Below, in pieces: positions 1 to 11,486 of a DNA stretch of 64,000 nucleotides. Each line of letters opens with the position of its first letter. Positions within the stretch are counted from its first letter, which is position 1. The stretch is from Salvia splendens (taxonomy: Eukaryota; Streptophyta; Magnoliopsida; Lamiales; Lamiaceae). Location: assembly GCF_004379255.2 (NCBI RefSeq), contig NC_056033.1:38528719-38592718 (forward strand), written 5' to 3'. A program made the translations under genes and the position numbers. The notes under the pieces are model-generated. The model did no database searches. It was not told where the DNA came from and saw nothing but the letters and a program-made list of their open reading frames with translations.

Positions 1-1667
1 ACAAAATAGAAAATCATAATTGACATGCTAGTATAGTCGTACAGAAGACGAAAACGTGCCTGTACACTAAGAATAACAATGCCAACCCACATAAAGACAT
101 CAGCATTATCATTGATGAAGGTCCACAATCTGTCAAGTTCTCCAGTGGGATCAGATGGGATATCCTGAAGAATGATTACATCACAGGTAAGGCACAAGAA
201 TGCACTGAAACATCAGCAATCAAATGATCGCGGCATTACCTTCTCCCATTGGCGATCAAGAGCAATGAAGATCACTAAACCCACTTCCGATAAAATGAAT
301 ACGGTAGTGAGTACAGCATACTGAAATTACATGGTCAAGGATATACTTAGTTACACATTCGGGTTGGCTCATAAACTTCGGTGTCTGCCATAATTCTTCC
401 AACTAAAACAAACAAGGTGCAGTTTTAAAACAATTACCTAAGTCTAGGTGGATACAAAATGTTAACATAATATCAATTATTCCTCTCAGGACCAAATTAC
501 GGGCATTAAAATGCACTTTGATAATAACAAATCCACAAAAGTGTAGTATGAACCATCAGCCTCCATCTTCCTAGTTCCAGCATTGCCAATAGATATTTTT
601 TAATACATTTTTTCTTTATATAGCTCAGGATTATAATGTGAGTGAAAACTACTCCTCTCACTTTCTTAATTCTCCATGTTAGCAGCCTCTGGGCTTTGCA
701 TTAACTACAATTTAGTACAGTCCGCATGCAGAGCAGTTTCTACTTTCTATGTCAAACAGCATCATCCATGAGAATTATATAACCAAAATAGCAGAAGATG
801 GTTGTGAGTATGACAACAAGGGAAGTTCTCTGTTCTCTGCATCTTCTTCCTCTCAATACTCCCATGATTTCCTAACGTTTTAAAAAAGAAAAAGGAAAAA
901 AACACCACCACCATCGAACATCAGATTGTTCTAACACCTAAAAAAGTCCAGAAAATCTAACAGTCAAGCTGATAAACAGAAACATTAACGAATAAAAGGT
1001 AACAATATTCTAGTAATTCCATGAGGGAGCAGAGGATACAAAGCAAAGGCAACAGCCGCTGATGGCCTCCGCACCAATGAATCCAACGAAACTGATGAAG
1101 ACTATCAAAATCCCAGTTGCCAAAAATGCATATGTAAACCTATAAATGACATAAAAAGTTCCATTTATTGCATCAGCTTCAACCACAACACTTACATTCA
1201 ACCATAATTCCAACTGGGAAAATAACCGAGCAACAAAATTAATGAAAAGTGAAAACTATTAAAAACCCAGTTGCCATAAATGCATAACCTATTCCTAACA
1301 TTAAAGGTTCCAATTATTGCATCAGCCTCAAGCACAACTTTCCCTCAACCATAATTCCAATTGGGTAAATAATCGAGCAATAAAATTAATATTGAAAACA
1401 AATACATTAACGCGAACAATTAACAAAAAAGGTAAAATTTTAGTACCAAGGAGCTGGGAGAGAGCTGAAATTGGAGCTGAGCGCATCGTCAGGGCTAAAG
1501 ACACCGGAGATAGGGCGGAATCCGGAATCATTAGGCGGAGGGTGGTGATGCAATTGATTAAGCACATATGCACAATATATAATTATGACAACACCCACAA
1601 ATGCGTTGAGGAAATTGAGGAATTTGAGGATGAAAGCTAGACATGTATGGGAACATGGCGTTCGCAT
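1..1667 (-). CDS. Tetraspanin, TOM2A-like group (3' end outside window)
   Basis: Four exons can be joined on the minus strand: 1667-1447, 1139-1040, 320-240 and from 164 to about 61, all with GT/AG-type borders and matching phases (2, 0, 0). The protein starts with a Cys-containing stretch and a first membrane segment ([20 protein letters not shown]), then a short polar loop ending LPAPW. A second membrane segment leads to the tetraspanin signature [12 protein letters not shown], followed by a third hydrophobic segment ([16 protein letters not shown]) and the loop motif [10 protein letters not shown]. This order matches the plant TOM2A/tetraspanin-20 group, which are small four-pass membrane proteins. 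In Arabidopsis, TOM2A helps tobamovirus replication proteins associate with membranes; that role is family knowledge, not visible here. The fourth membrane segment and the stop lie beyond the left edge. Exon 4 may end at a GC-type donor near 60, or run on; I cannot settle this. Confidence 0.85.
1112..1412. repeat. Tandem duplication across intron 1 / exon 2 of the tetraspanin gene
   Basis: Two diverged copies of about 145 bp lie side by side (about 1112-1258 and 1266-1412). The left copy holds the real acceptor and first ~28 bases of exon 2. The right copy, now inside intron 1, still has an AG acceptor and a recognisable exon-2 start, but it lacks 5 bases near the splice site and so would shift the frame. 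Confidence 0.75.
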
Positions 1668-2563
1668 TTCGATTTGAGAAATGGAAATTTTGACTTTCGA
1701 TTAATCTGCTGCAGAGGCAGAATGATTCCTTTTTGAGTATGAGTTCAATAAAATTTCATGATGTAATGGAACGAGTCTTCAGCTTTTTAGGGCTTATCCA
1801 TAAATATTCAGTCTTTAAAAAGGATATTAATATTTGTGCACTCCATTCATTTTCTTCCAGTGAATGAAAATGACAAATGTTTTTTTTAAATAAATGACAC
1901 CTCTTTTCTTTTTTCAGCATCAAAAATGTTTTTTTTAAATAAATGACACCTCTTCTCTTTTTTCAGCATCAAAGTTAATAGTATGACATGAAATATCCAC
2001 AAGTATTGATGGAGCCCATTCCATTTGAAAACTCAATAAATAAATAAAGTTCATACAGCATACGATATTGTCCCGTTGATATAATTTACAGTAAAGGTGA
2101 GGCATGAATTAAAATTTAATCAGGAAAATATTTTTTTAAAGGGAAATAAGAATATTGTAAGTTGACGAGTAATCTTAGAAATGAAGCTTTGATAAAAAAA
2201 ATTAAAACAGCATTCCAAGTGTAAAAGACACCGGTATTTAACCTATCAAACAGATCCAAAATGAAAATTCTAGGTCAAAAATCCATGTTCAAAGTTCAAA
2301 CAAGGTTTAAGTTATTACAGAATTAAATAGAAAGGATTAACACAAAAAAGCTATAGGCAACTGCAAATTGCAACAGAAGTAATAAAGGTTATAATTATCC
2401 CCATCAAAGCAACTACTGAATATTATTGATAATCATCAAAATATGTTGCAGGGTAGAACATATGCAACTTGCATCTTAAAACATGATCACCAGAATGCTG
2501 CACTGCAGAAAAAGTCATAGATCGCTAGCGTTTCATATAAATTTAGATAAAATCAGATCGTCT
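1668..2563. other. Intergenic: tetraspanin promoter side and mS33 3' side
   Basis: No coding sequence seen. Both neighbours are on the minus strand, so this interval should hold the tetraspanin promoter (right of 1667) and the mS33 3' untranslated region. A direct repeat of about 50 bp sits at about 1875-1975 (two copies starting AAATGTTTTTTTTAAATAAA). Confidence 0.6.
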
Positions 2564-3449
2564 TTATCGGCCACTCTTTTTAGCACGCTTCCCTTGACCT
2601 TTCTTTGGTGGCCCCTTCTGGCGACGCTTCAACATTTCAAGCCTGCTCAGTCGCCTGCCACAATAAACTAAATTAGAATTGCAGCAATTTGGGTCTAAGT
2701 AAACAAAAGTATTGTTCTGTTAGGACTATTCCAATTCTATAATGTTATTTATCATCCCTAATTGCTGAGAAATCTGTCCACAAGAACACTATCACATCAA
2801 CTTTCTTATAACCATACTATTTCTCACATATTATGCCACACCCACAGGTGCTAAGTGCTAGCAGCCCTACAGAGTTTATTTGTGGAGGCAAACAAGCATA
2901 ATTGGGGAAATTTTTTCATCTACTTTATTCAGGTTGCATGACTGACTTGAGATTAACTGGAAAACAGATTATTGATTTTCCCATTGAACCTCTCTCTAGT
3001 TCAAAGTTACCTAAGACTGACAACTTGAAAAATAGGTGGCTTAGTGTCCTTATATCAGTCTATATGTAGAGAATGCAACACAGCTAATTTTGCTCCAATA
3101 AACATGCTTGATCCAAATGCCAGTAGAAAACATGTTATGGTTAATAAGCCTCACATTCTCTATCATCAATGCAGGCAATACCAAACAAAATCAAGAAAAT
3201 GGGTGGAATTGCTTACTCATGTTCCTTCTGAGCCATCACACGGGGATCGTCCCTGTTGATATCATAAGGATACCAACCAGCAACTTTGTCACCAATCAGC
3301 TTCTTGCGAAGTATTTTGTTGGCAGATCTTTGACCAGTTGGGTTAAGAAAGTGGCCGAAAATCCTAGCTCTAGCTTCAGTGACTCCTCTGATGGCCACTT
3401 CAGCCAGCGCCTTCTTCAAGCCTCCTCCTAAGCTGCTCCTCACACTCAT
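2564..3449 (-). CDS. mS33: Mitochondrial small-subunit ribosomal protein mS33
   Basis: Two coding exons, 3449-3217 and 2654-2564, join across a GT-AG intron (donor GTAAGC, acceptor TGGCAG) to give 107 residues, the usual length for this family. The start is the Met of MSVRSSLGGG; an upstream in-frame Met at 3533 lies in what looks like 5' untranslated sequence. Recognisable family blocks are VTEARARIFGHFLNPTGQRS and LRKKLIGDKVAGWYPYDI in exon 1, and the basic tail LEMLKRRQKGPPKKGQGKRA in exon 2. mS33 is a small basic protein of the mitochondrial ribosome small subunit. A 5' non-coding exon ending at 3854 (donor GTGAGTG) with an acceptor near 3494 is likely. Everything needed for function appears intact. 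Confidence 0.93.
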
Positions 3450-3843
3450 TTCCCTAATCTCACTACTTCTCACTTGTTCAAAGGGTAATCTGGAATTATG
3501 AATGATGAAATGGATGTTACAGATTTCATTCACATAAAATTGCTTAAACTTTATAGGTAAATCATGGTAATAAACGTAAAACAGTAACCAATAAGCTATA
3601 AATCAACACAAACACATTATCACCCATGATAAATTAATGTCTAGGGTTAACGAAAGTTTTCATTTGTTGATCGAAACTTGTATTGATTTCTGGAAATGCT
3701 ACCATAAGGAAACTATCAACTGAGACCTAATATCAACAGAAAGAAATAGGAGGATGAAGGTTAGAATTTACCGCAAGAACAGAGTATGCTTTAGCTCTAA
3801 ATACGCCCTAAATACGTATGAATGAAGTCACAAATGTTTTAGC

Positions 3844-4060
3844 GAGCACTCACCGTCACCGTCACCGTCAACTCCACGTCTTGCGGAAGGGCGGGGTCTC
3901 GGATTGCGACGGTGCTACTAATGCGAACAGTGACTGTGGGCGGCGATCCTCGCCGGAGTGAATTTGTGTGTGAGATAGAAAGCTGGGTATCAGTATGCGT
4001 GAGAGAGATGTTTGAAGGAATGAGAGAAAGAGGAGTTGGGTTGGGCCTTTTTTTCTGTTG
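3844..4060 (-). promoter_or_regulatory. 5' non-coding exon and promoter-proximal region of mS33
   Basis: On the minus strand this GC-richer block ends in ACG|GTGAGTG at 3854/3853, a good splice donor, and links to the acceptor TTCCAG near 3494 upstream of the mS33 start. The block is clearly homologous to 8655-8860, the matching region in front of ZNHIT3. It also contains a short GTGACG triplet repeat at the donor. Confidence 0.6.
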
Positions 4061-4735
4061 GGCCAGGCCAACACCCAAATAATTTTAGCTAAAGCATTTA
4101 TCTTTATTAAATATCGTCAGCTATTGTTACTTAATTTTCATAATATCATTATCGAGTAGGAGTATAAAAAACAATTAATACATGCATATGATTATGTTTT
4201 TTTACTTTTCCATGCTTCAGAACCAATTCCCCAAGTGTTCACTCCCCCTACAGTTAAAATGGAGCTCAGCCAACTTCCACTATCGACACAACCAAGCAAA
4301 ACTACTGAATGACTAGTTAATCTCAATCTATCGATCCAAACTCATAACAACTGTTCATTGCATTTTCGTTTTGGTTTATCCTTCCTCTTCAATACCTTCT
4401 CTCTTGATTTCAACATACTTCTACTTCCTCTGTTCTTAATGTAGTTTGGAGACTGCACAATAACATCCATAAAACACGTCAAAATTCAAACCCTTACAAC
4501 TTGATAAATCAAACTCGTTCCAACAAGAATTCAAGTTAACCAGGATGTAGCGGGCTCCGGGCATGGTTGAATGCATTCTAATTAAGATTTTAGAGCACAG
4601 CGAATCAGAGCACCATATCGGGATGTCCAAACTAGCAGCAAATGATATGCACAAGTAACAGAGCTAGTAAGAGAGAGTTAATTTACTTACATCTTAACCA
4701 GGATATTGTTGCAAGATCATGGCTGTCCAGATTAA
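4061..4735. other. Intergenic: mS33 promoter / ZNHIT3 3' untranslated region
   Basis: No conserved coding sequence seen. The right part should be the 3' untranslated region of ZNHIT3, whose stop codon ends at 4736. The left part lies upstream of mS33. Confidence 0.5.
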
Positions 4736-7700
4736 TCAAGCACCAGGGACTATGGTAGACAAGATCTGCGATTCGAATAATGTATGCAAGGCTAAAATAT
4801 CGTTGCGTCCACACAGACACTCACATTAATGCCTAAATTATAGTATATCAAATGATACCTTTTCTGCAAATTGACTAAATGATTCCTCCTCCATGGCTTT
4901 ATCAAGCTCCTATTGAAGAGAAAAACACAGGTGACAAATTTTCACAACTCCAAAAAAAGTTAAAACTCACAAATTTGAATATTCAGGAATTTCAAAGGGG
5001 ATTTTTTTCCCAGAGAAGGAAGAGCATAGTTTGATCACACTTACGCTCTCAGGATCTGCAGAGCAATCAATGCTGTGTATCAGTTTCTGAAGCTTTTCAT
5101 TCTTTACCAAATCACGAATTTCATTGGATGAAGCTGCAGGAGAAGCAGAAGGAAGTGTGTAACCACATGATACCAGCGAGTTTGAAAGACCTTGACGGTT
5201 TAAATGCTAGAACAATAGGGAGAAACGGCTTAGCATTTGTCATAGTTAGGTAAGAATATAGAGATTTGTCTTAGACCAACAAAGTCTAGCTAGAACAGGG
5301 AAAAACATGTGAATAAAATGAGTCAGGAAATCAAAATGAGTTGGAAAAGCATAATATATGGTGGCAAATCTACTATTCCATTCACATGAACATATTAGAT
5401 GGTGGGGGTCATAAACCCTAACTCTATTAAACTGAACTCAACACCCGCCTCCCACAGCCAAAATGAAACTTTCAGATATAGTTTTCTCTATAGAAAATCG
5501 GACAAAAGATACAAAAATTCAAAATAGCTATTAGAAATGGGCCACTCACCCCTTAAAAGGCCTTTTAAGGGGTGAGTGGCCCATTTCTAATATGGTATCA
5601 GAGCGTGCCCAAGTCGATGATGGATTTTATCTCTTTATCGCTTCTCTTGCCTACCCACGTGATGGAAGTCAAATGTGTCATTCCGGCCCACACGTGAGGG
5701 GGCATGTTAAAACTATTAAATCTTGTCCCACATCGACTTGGTGATGATCCTAGCTCATCTATAAAAGTATGGATAACCTTCCCCCTTATAAGGCCTTTTA
5801 AGGGGTGAGTGGCCCATTTCTAATAAGCACCACAGAAGAAGCCAGCAGGGTTAAAATCCTTGGCATGGGAATTTCAGCATTAAGAAACTAGCATGAAACT
5901 TACCAACAGACTGCAGTTGTGACTCTTGCAACACCTCACTTGGCTCATCCACATAAGGTGGCTGGCTATCATTTGTTGTTGAATTAGGAGGTGGTTGGTT
6001 ATCATTTATCGTTGAACTAGGAGTTGGTTTGTTATTATTTGTTGTTGAACTAGGATCTGCTGCAATAATCATACACGAAAATATAAAATAAATGTGAGAA
6101 TAGTAATAGAAATATCAAGATCATACTGCAAAACTATTGCAAAGAACTAGGTTTTCAGTTTACGTTCAGTGATTCACACATCACATATATCAAGAGTAAA
6201 TTATAAGTAAATACTTTCAGCAGAAGGTCAACTAAATGAACTAATAAGAATTAAGTAACATAACCTGTCAAGATATGAGTTTATTAGAAACAAGTGAAGC
6301 TCCCAAGACAAAGGTGTTTTGCAATCTTTAGGATTTCTGTGGTATACAGTACAGTTTATTTTAGACTCTCAGTTGAGCTATTTAGTAACTTATTAACGAA
6401 TTGATTGTCAAGCCATCATTAGCTGCAAGCTGTTATTAGCAAGTTGTAACCAATTTTTACGTCAGCAGGTGACATCAATTCAGGTATTTTCTCTATCCCT
6501 ACTTCTCTCTCAACATTCTTCCTCAGACCTCAATCCCTCCAAACTGTCTACTGAAGTTGATACTAAATTCTTCCCAAATTTTCCTATTTGAGCTGAGTCT
6601 CAAGTCTCAAGTCTCAACTTGATTCTTTGGTTTCAATAGTTAAATTGGTGACAAGTTGTATCAGATCAAGCTGTATGCATACTTTGCCATGTAAAACATC
6701 TACACACCCTGATGCTCATATACATATTTTTTGAGAAATGAGAATGCATATTCAAGGTAGCATGGATAATGGATCTAAAGGAAAAGGGTATCACATAATG
6801 AAGGTTGACATGGATGCAGCTAATAACTCAATAGAAAATTTACTGCCGGAATCCATGATCAATGGTTGCTGCACTACACATACATAGTAGCACACTAGCA
6901 CCTGTGTGCAATAATGATATACACATTATACAGCTAATGATCCACATGTCATTCTAGTTCCTTTGATGACAGGCTATAGTACAAGAAATTCAAAAAATAA
7001 GACATTTCATGTCTACCTTTTCTTGTCACATTTGGCAATCCCAAAAATATCAGATGCGAAATGGGTGTAGAAAATCGTAATAAAATGATAATTTGCTGAA
7101 CCTAAGAGGCCACTTGATATCATTATTCAGACAAGCAAATAATCTTGAAAATTTGAAATACATATAAGCAAAGGAAATAAATTAATATAACTGACATGTT
7201 GAAGGAGGTCAAGCAAACCATCTAGACTTGAAGACATCGGCAAGAAAATTAATGAGAGCATGTCAACTTAATAGCTAACAAAATCTCCACATGCAATCGT
7301 AATTCATCAGAAGCATCTCCTTACAAAATTACAAAAACAGACCTCAAACATAACAAAATCAATACTTCAATCATGAACACAGGTTGACCAGGAACCGACA
7401 TTGTAATATGTTCAGACCGTTATTAACTATAGCTGCAAGGACACAACAACCAGCATTGAAAGAAGAATGGGAACTACTTACAAACTTTTTCTTCCTTTAC
7501 AGATTCTGTCTTCTGGCAAGGAACTTCTGTAATAACATGGAAGGAAACACTTCAGTGCTTGAATAGAAAAGATACCAAATCCTTGGTTAGACTATTGGTT
7601 TACCTTTGTGTTTCTTGAAGCAGGCCACAGAACAACTTCAAACGAGCACCAGCAATCAATGAAAACTCATAATCAATGACTAATAAATGCGGAAATTTAA

Positions 7701-7839
7701 ACTTGAAAAATGAGATTCTTCCAAAACAAATTCACACACTCGAAAAGAACAAGAGATCGACTTACTAGGTTATTAAGCAAGTAGGGCACTTGTACTTGGA
7801 TTCTGCGTCATCACACACTTGACATTTCTTTTGCCCCAT
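4736..7839 (-). CDS. ZNHIT3: Zinc finger HIT domain protein 3 (ZNHIT3)
   Basis: Seven coding exons on the minus strand, 7839-7766, 7635-7604, 7526-7482, 6059-5904, 5133-5045, 4909-4859 and 4765-4736, all with AG/GT borders and matching phases, give 158 residues. Residues about 6-40 form the HIT zinc finger (CQVC, KYKCPTC, YCSVACFKKHK, PC), which binds two zinc ions. The C-terminal domain has EIRDLVKNEKLQKLIHSID and the end block ELDKAM...FAEKILSTIVPG typical of ZNHIT3. In yeast and animals the homologue (Hit1) works with NUFIP/Rsa1 in box C/D snoRNP assembly. Between the domains is a low-complexity linker with three imperfect 11-residue repeats (P-S/N-S-T-[TI]-N-[ND]...). Exon 4 has a CAGCAG acceptor, so two isoforms differing by one residue are possible. 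A TRIM-like element lies in intron 4. Confidence 0.92.
5529..5825 (+). mobile_element. TRIM-like miniature retrotransposon in ZNHIT3 intron
   Basis: The right part has the order expected of a terminal-repeat retrotransposon in miniature: a primer-binding-like site TGGTATCAGAGC (complement of initiator tRNA-Met) near 5593, a short non-coding core, a purine run GTGAGGGGGC, then an LTR-like end from TGTTAAA to CATTTCTAATA. The left part is odd: only the last ~32 bases of the LTR are present, and they are preceded by their own reverse complement, so the element starts and ends with the same inverted sequence. The flanks share only AGC. Related copies are at 16030-16763. Confidence 0.6.
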
Positions 7840-8654
7840 CAAATAGTGTAGTCTGCAATTTCAGCACTCTGCATCATAGCAGAGAAAGGTTTCCAGTTCG
7901 TTTGATGTTCGCTTTCTCCATGTTATCAGAGTTCACTTCATGTTGTTGGAAATATAAATATAAATATAATAGTTTACCATCCACTAGCTAAACAGAACTG
8001 AACCAAATACATATATTCGGTCCGGTATAGCGAAAACCAAAATTTCAAAACCTTGCAAATCATCAATCATAGTATTCTATAACTAATAAACTTAAACTAC
8101 ATCGCCTAACCAAAAAAAACATCCCAAAACAACTTTTGGGTTGCCTCATTTATAATGTCTCAAACTCTAAAAATTGCTTTTAATTGTCTTACAAGTAGGG
8201 TCCCTTTAATATATTGACACAAAAACTGCATTTCTTATTCTCAATGCCGGATCCTTCAGGGATGTTATTAATGGGACGGAGGGAGTAACATTCTTGATCA
8301 AGTTTGATTCATTTTAAAAGTTTTAAGTACTCATCTAATCGCTCAAACCTATACAATAAGACAAGACTCAGATGTTAACATTTCCAGATATTGTGCCCAC
8401 CTAAAAATCTATTGAATTGGATCAAGAAAATTTACTTTACGATATTGGCACTCATCATTCTGCAGAAAGAAAGCTTTCTGATACCCTAGTTAAGTTGTGT
8501 GAGTAGATATCAACTTTGCCATATCTGAATCATGACCAAGAATTTGCAAGGTCTGCATTTCTGATCTTTGTTACCTCTGTGCAACTTGATTCAATATACC
8601 ATTAATGTACCATATCGAACACAAAGAATCTTAGCCCTAATTATCTTATACAGA

Positions 8655-8860
8655 ACACTCACCGTGGCCGTCACTCCTCGTCTTGCGGATTCGAGAGATG
8701 AAAGGATGGTTGCGGCGGTGCTACTTGTGCGAACAGTGGCTGTCAGCGGCGACACTGGCCGTAGCTGCCAGGCGGTGAATTTATGAGAGATTGAGATGGA
8801 AGAAGACGAGCTCAGTATCAGTGTATCTGTGAGAGTAAGAAATGAACGAGAAAAAGAAAA
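8655..8860 (-). promoter_or_regulatory. 5' non-coding exon and promoter-proximal region of ZNHIT3
   Basis: The minus strand reads to a donor CACG|GTGAGTG at 8663/8662, pairing with an acceptor TTGCAG at 7853 just 13 bases before the ZNHIT3 ATG. The block is homologous over about 190 bp to the mS33 first exon region at 3844-4060. The intron between (about 7853-8662) shows no other gene. Confidence 0.6.
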
Positions 8861-8944
8861 ATGAAGAGGAATTTAGTTAGCCCTCAATTAAGTCAATTTT
8901 GAATTTGAAATTATCTACAGTACCTTCCTTGAAGTTTCAGTTTC

Positions 8945-11474
8945 AGGGATATTTCTTTTCTTGTTCTAGGCTATAATTAACTTTCCATAAATATACTGGA
9001 CGTTTTTTTATTCTGGCTTTGGGAGAGACGCATGACCCTCATGCGTCTCATTTTAATGAAACGCATCACGATGATGTGTCTTTCACAAAGACGCATGAGG
9101 GACATGCGTCTCTCAATTTTTTCGATCTTTTTTGAACGACGCGTGACGCTTATGTGTCTTAGAGAGATGCATAAAACATGTAACACCCCTTACTCGGCTA
9201 GTTTTAACCGAATAAGTGACGTTACCTTTCGGTACGATCGATAAACAAAACATGTCTATTTCCTTTTTTTTTCATTTGCAAACACTCAACATACAACACT
9301 ATCATAAAAGTAAATAAACCTGATAACATAACTATTTACTACTATACATAACAAAAAATTTGATAACTTGCTTCGATAATTATTTACATCCCCATTAGCA
9401 AAAGAAGGTTATAACCTTACATTTATAACCCAACTATTTACAAACAAAATACAACCTAAGCATGCCACGTGCAAACTCCAACTTTACCAGCTAAAAGGGG
9501 TAGTGACTTGACACGTGCTGCTGCCAACTAGCGAGTTCACTCGCTTCTATACTCTGCAAGAGGGAGAAGAAAGGGGGGGTGAGCTTCGAAAAGCTCGTAG
9601 TGTAATCGCATTCCAGAATAAAATCTCTAAAACTTCAATCTATATCACTAACACAAGTAAACACTTTATTACCTGGAATGTAGTACAACACATATTCAAT
9701 TTATATCGGCATCAATATACCAATTCAAAATAATATCACCAAATATTAGCATTCATAAAAGTTTGAATCATTTAAGATCACATATATCGCTTGCAAATAA
9801 TCAACACCTTCGTCATGTACAACCACACTATCATATTTATCACGTAAATGCTTTCAATAATAACTATCTACCATCTATCAATCAAACCAATAACATGATA
9901 TAAATAAATGATCATGTCAGCGGTCACTTTCTTTCATCAACACAATTTACACTATAAGAAATATAACTATTTAAAGAATTCAAACCACCAAAAGCATTAT
10001 TTATAAATAAAAAATCACATTCAACCCCTAAGTTATGCTTAGTGATGGATACGGGTACACAGACACTATAAGTAGCCCGATGGGGGCGTCTATCATGTAC
10101 GTCCATATCAGACACTGTAATCTCGCAGATGGCCTATTGCAAGGCAACTGTCATATATTACCCATATAGGGTACATGTCAACTATCAACATATCATATAG
10201 ACCATCGCTTCGGTTATCCAGAAGACGAATGATCAAACATGTGTGCAGTACTGCTGTCCTATGGCATGCCAACTATACCATGTGATTCACTCAAGCGATG
10301 GGGCATAACGCAACCATTTCATATCAATTTTCACATTATTCAACACATATAACTATTTAAATCACTTTGCATCTCATAAGAAATACCAAACAACAATTTC
10401 AATATCACCATTTTCTGTCACTTTAATTTGAAGTATACAGTCCACACAATTATTTTTAAGTTCTAGGGCATAAGCATACGAATCACACAAACAAGTAGTA
10501 ATATTTATCGAAGTTAAAGGAATTAAATTCTAGAACACGCGTACACTACTTGTACACGTCACAAAAACCTTTTGACTTGTTTACACAACCTTGGACATGT
10601 TCATTTCCTTTAGCACTTGTGCTTGCACCGTGTTCACCTAGGTTTAAAATAGCCACATATACACTTCATAAATAAATACTTAAAGCACAACTATGGAAGC
10701 CAAAATATCACATCTATCTATCTCCCTTTTGACATAAAATCTCTATTCTCAACTTTTAAAGGTTTAAAAATATTGACTACATTACATCATCTTCATATAA
10801 TGAACTGACTTAGCTCGGAGATAACTAGGGGTCGAGCCCTACACCAAAATAAACCTCTAGGTATCTATTTTAATTACAAAAAAGGTTATCCTCAAAATTC
10901 CAAGGGATTAGGGAGTTATGAACGTTTTACTACAGCCTGGCAGTTTGTGACAGATTCTGGCAACTGTTGAACATGAAGTGTTTGGGGAAATTATCCAATG
11001 ACACACAAATAGAAAATAGCTTGTATGTAGGCTGGCATCTCCCTAAGACGCATAAGCGTCATGCGTCGTTCAAAAAAGATCGAAAAAATTGAGAGACGCA
11101 TGTCCCTCATGCGTCTTTGTAAAGACGCATCATCGTGATGCGTTTCATTAAAAAGAGATGCATGAGGGTCATGCGTCTCTCCCAAAGTCAGAATAAAAAA
11201 AATTCAGTACACTTATGGAATGTTAATTGTAGCATAGAACAAGAAAAGAACGCATCTACCTAAGACGCGTAAGCTTCATGCGTCGTTAAAAAAAGATCGA
11301 AAAAATTGAGAGACGCATGTCCCTTATGCGTCTTTGTGAAAGACGCATCACCGTGATGCGTTTCATTAAAAGGAGACGCATGAGGGTCATGCGTCTCTCC
11401 CACAGCCGTTAGAAAAAAAAACTCTCGTACACTTGGGGAATCTAAATTTTAGTCTAGAACAAGAAATGAAATAC
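8945..11474. mobile_element. Inverted-repeat DNA element with 21-bp palindrome arrays (family A)
   Basis: The left arm (about 8945-9172) is repeated in inverted orientation at about 11038-11262 and again at about 11263-11474. Each arm carries four 21-bp palindromes of the form GACGCAT-N7-ATGCGTC at near-regular spacing, 12 units in all. Between the arms, about 9175-11035, is AT-rich sequence with no recognisable gene and no internal homology I could place; it begins TGTAACACCCC, which resembles an LTR start, but no matching end was found. I found no clean target-site duplication. The layout suggests a non-autonomous DNA transposon with compound termini. Confidence 0.65.
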
Positions 11475-11486
11475 CCCTTTAGTTTC

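Noticed and set aside
5529..5825. Simple MITE with terminal inverted repeats
   Set aside because: The inverted tips could suggest a MITE, but the tRNA-Met primer-binding-like site and purine run next to a TG-starting terminal repeat fit a TRIM better; kept as TRIM-like with moderate confidence.
9178..11030. LTR retrotransposon starting TGTAACACCCC
   Set aside because: The start resembles an LTR, but there is no second LTR, primer site, polypurine tract or coding sequence, and the interval is bounded by the inverted arms of another element.
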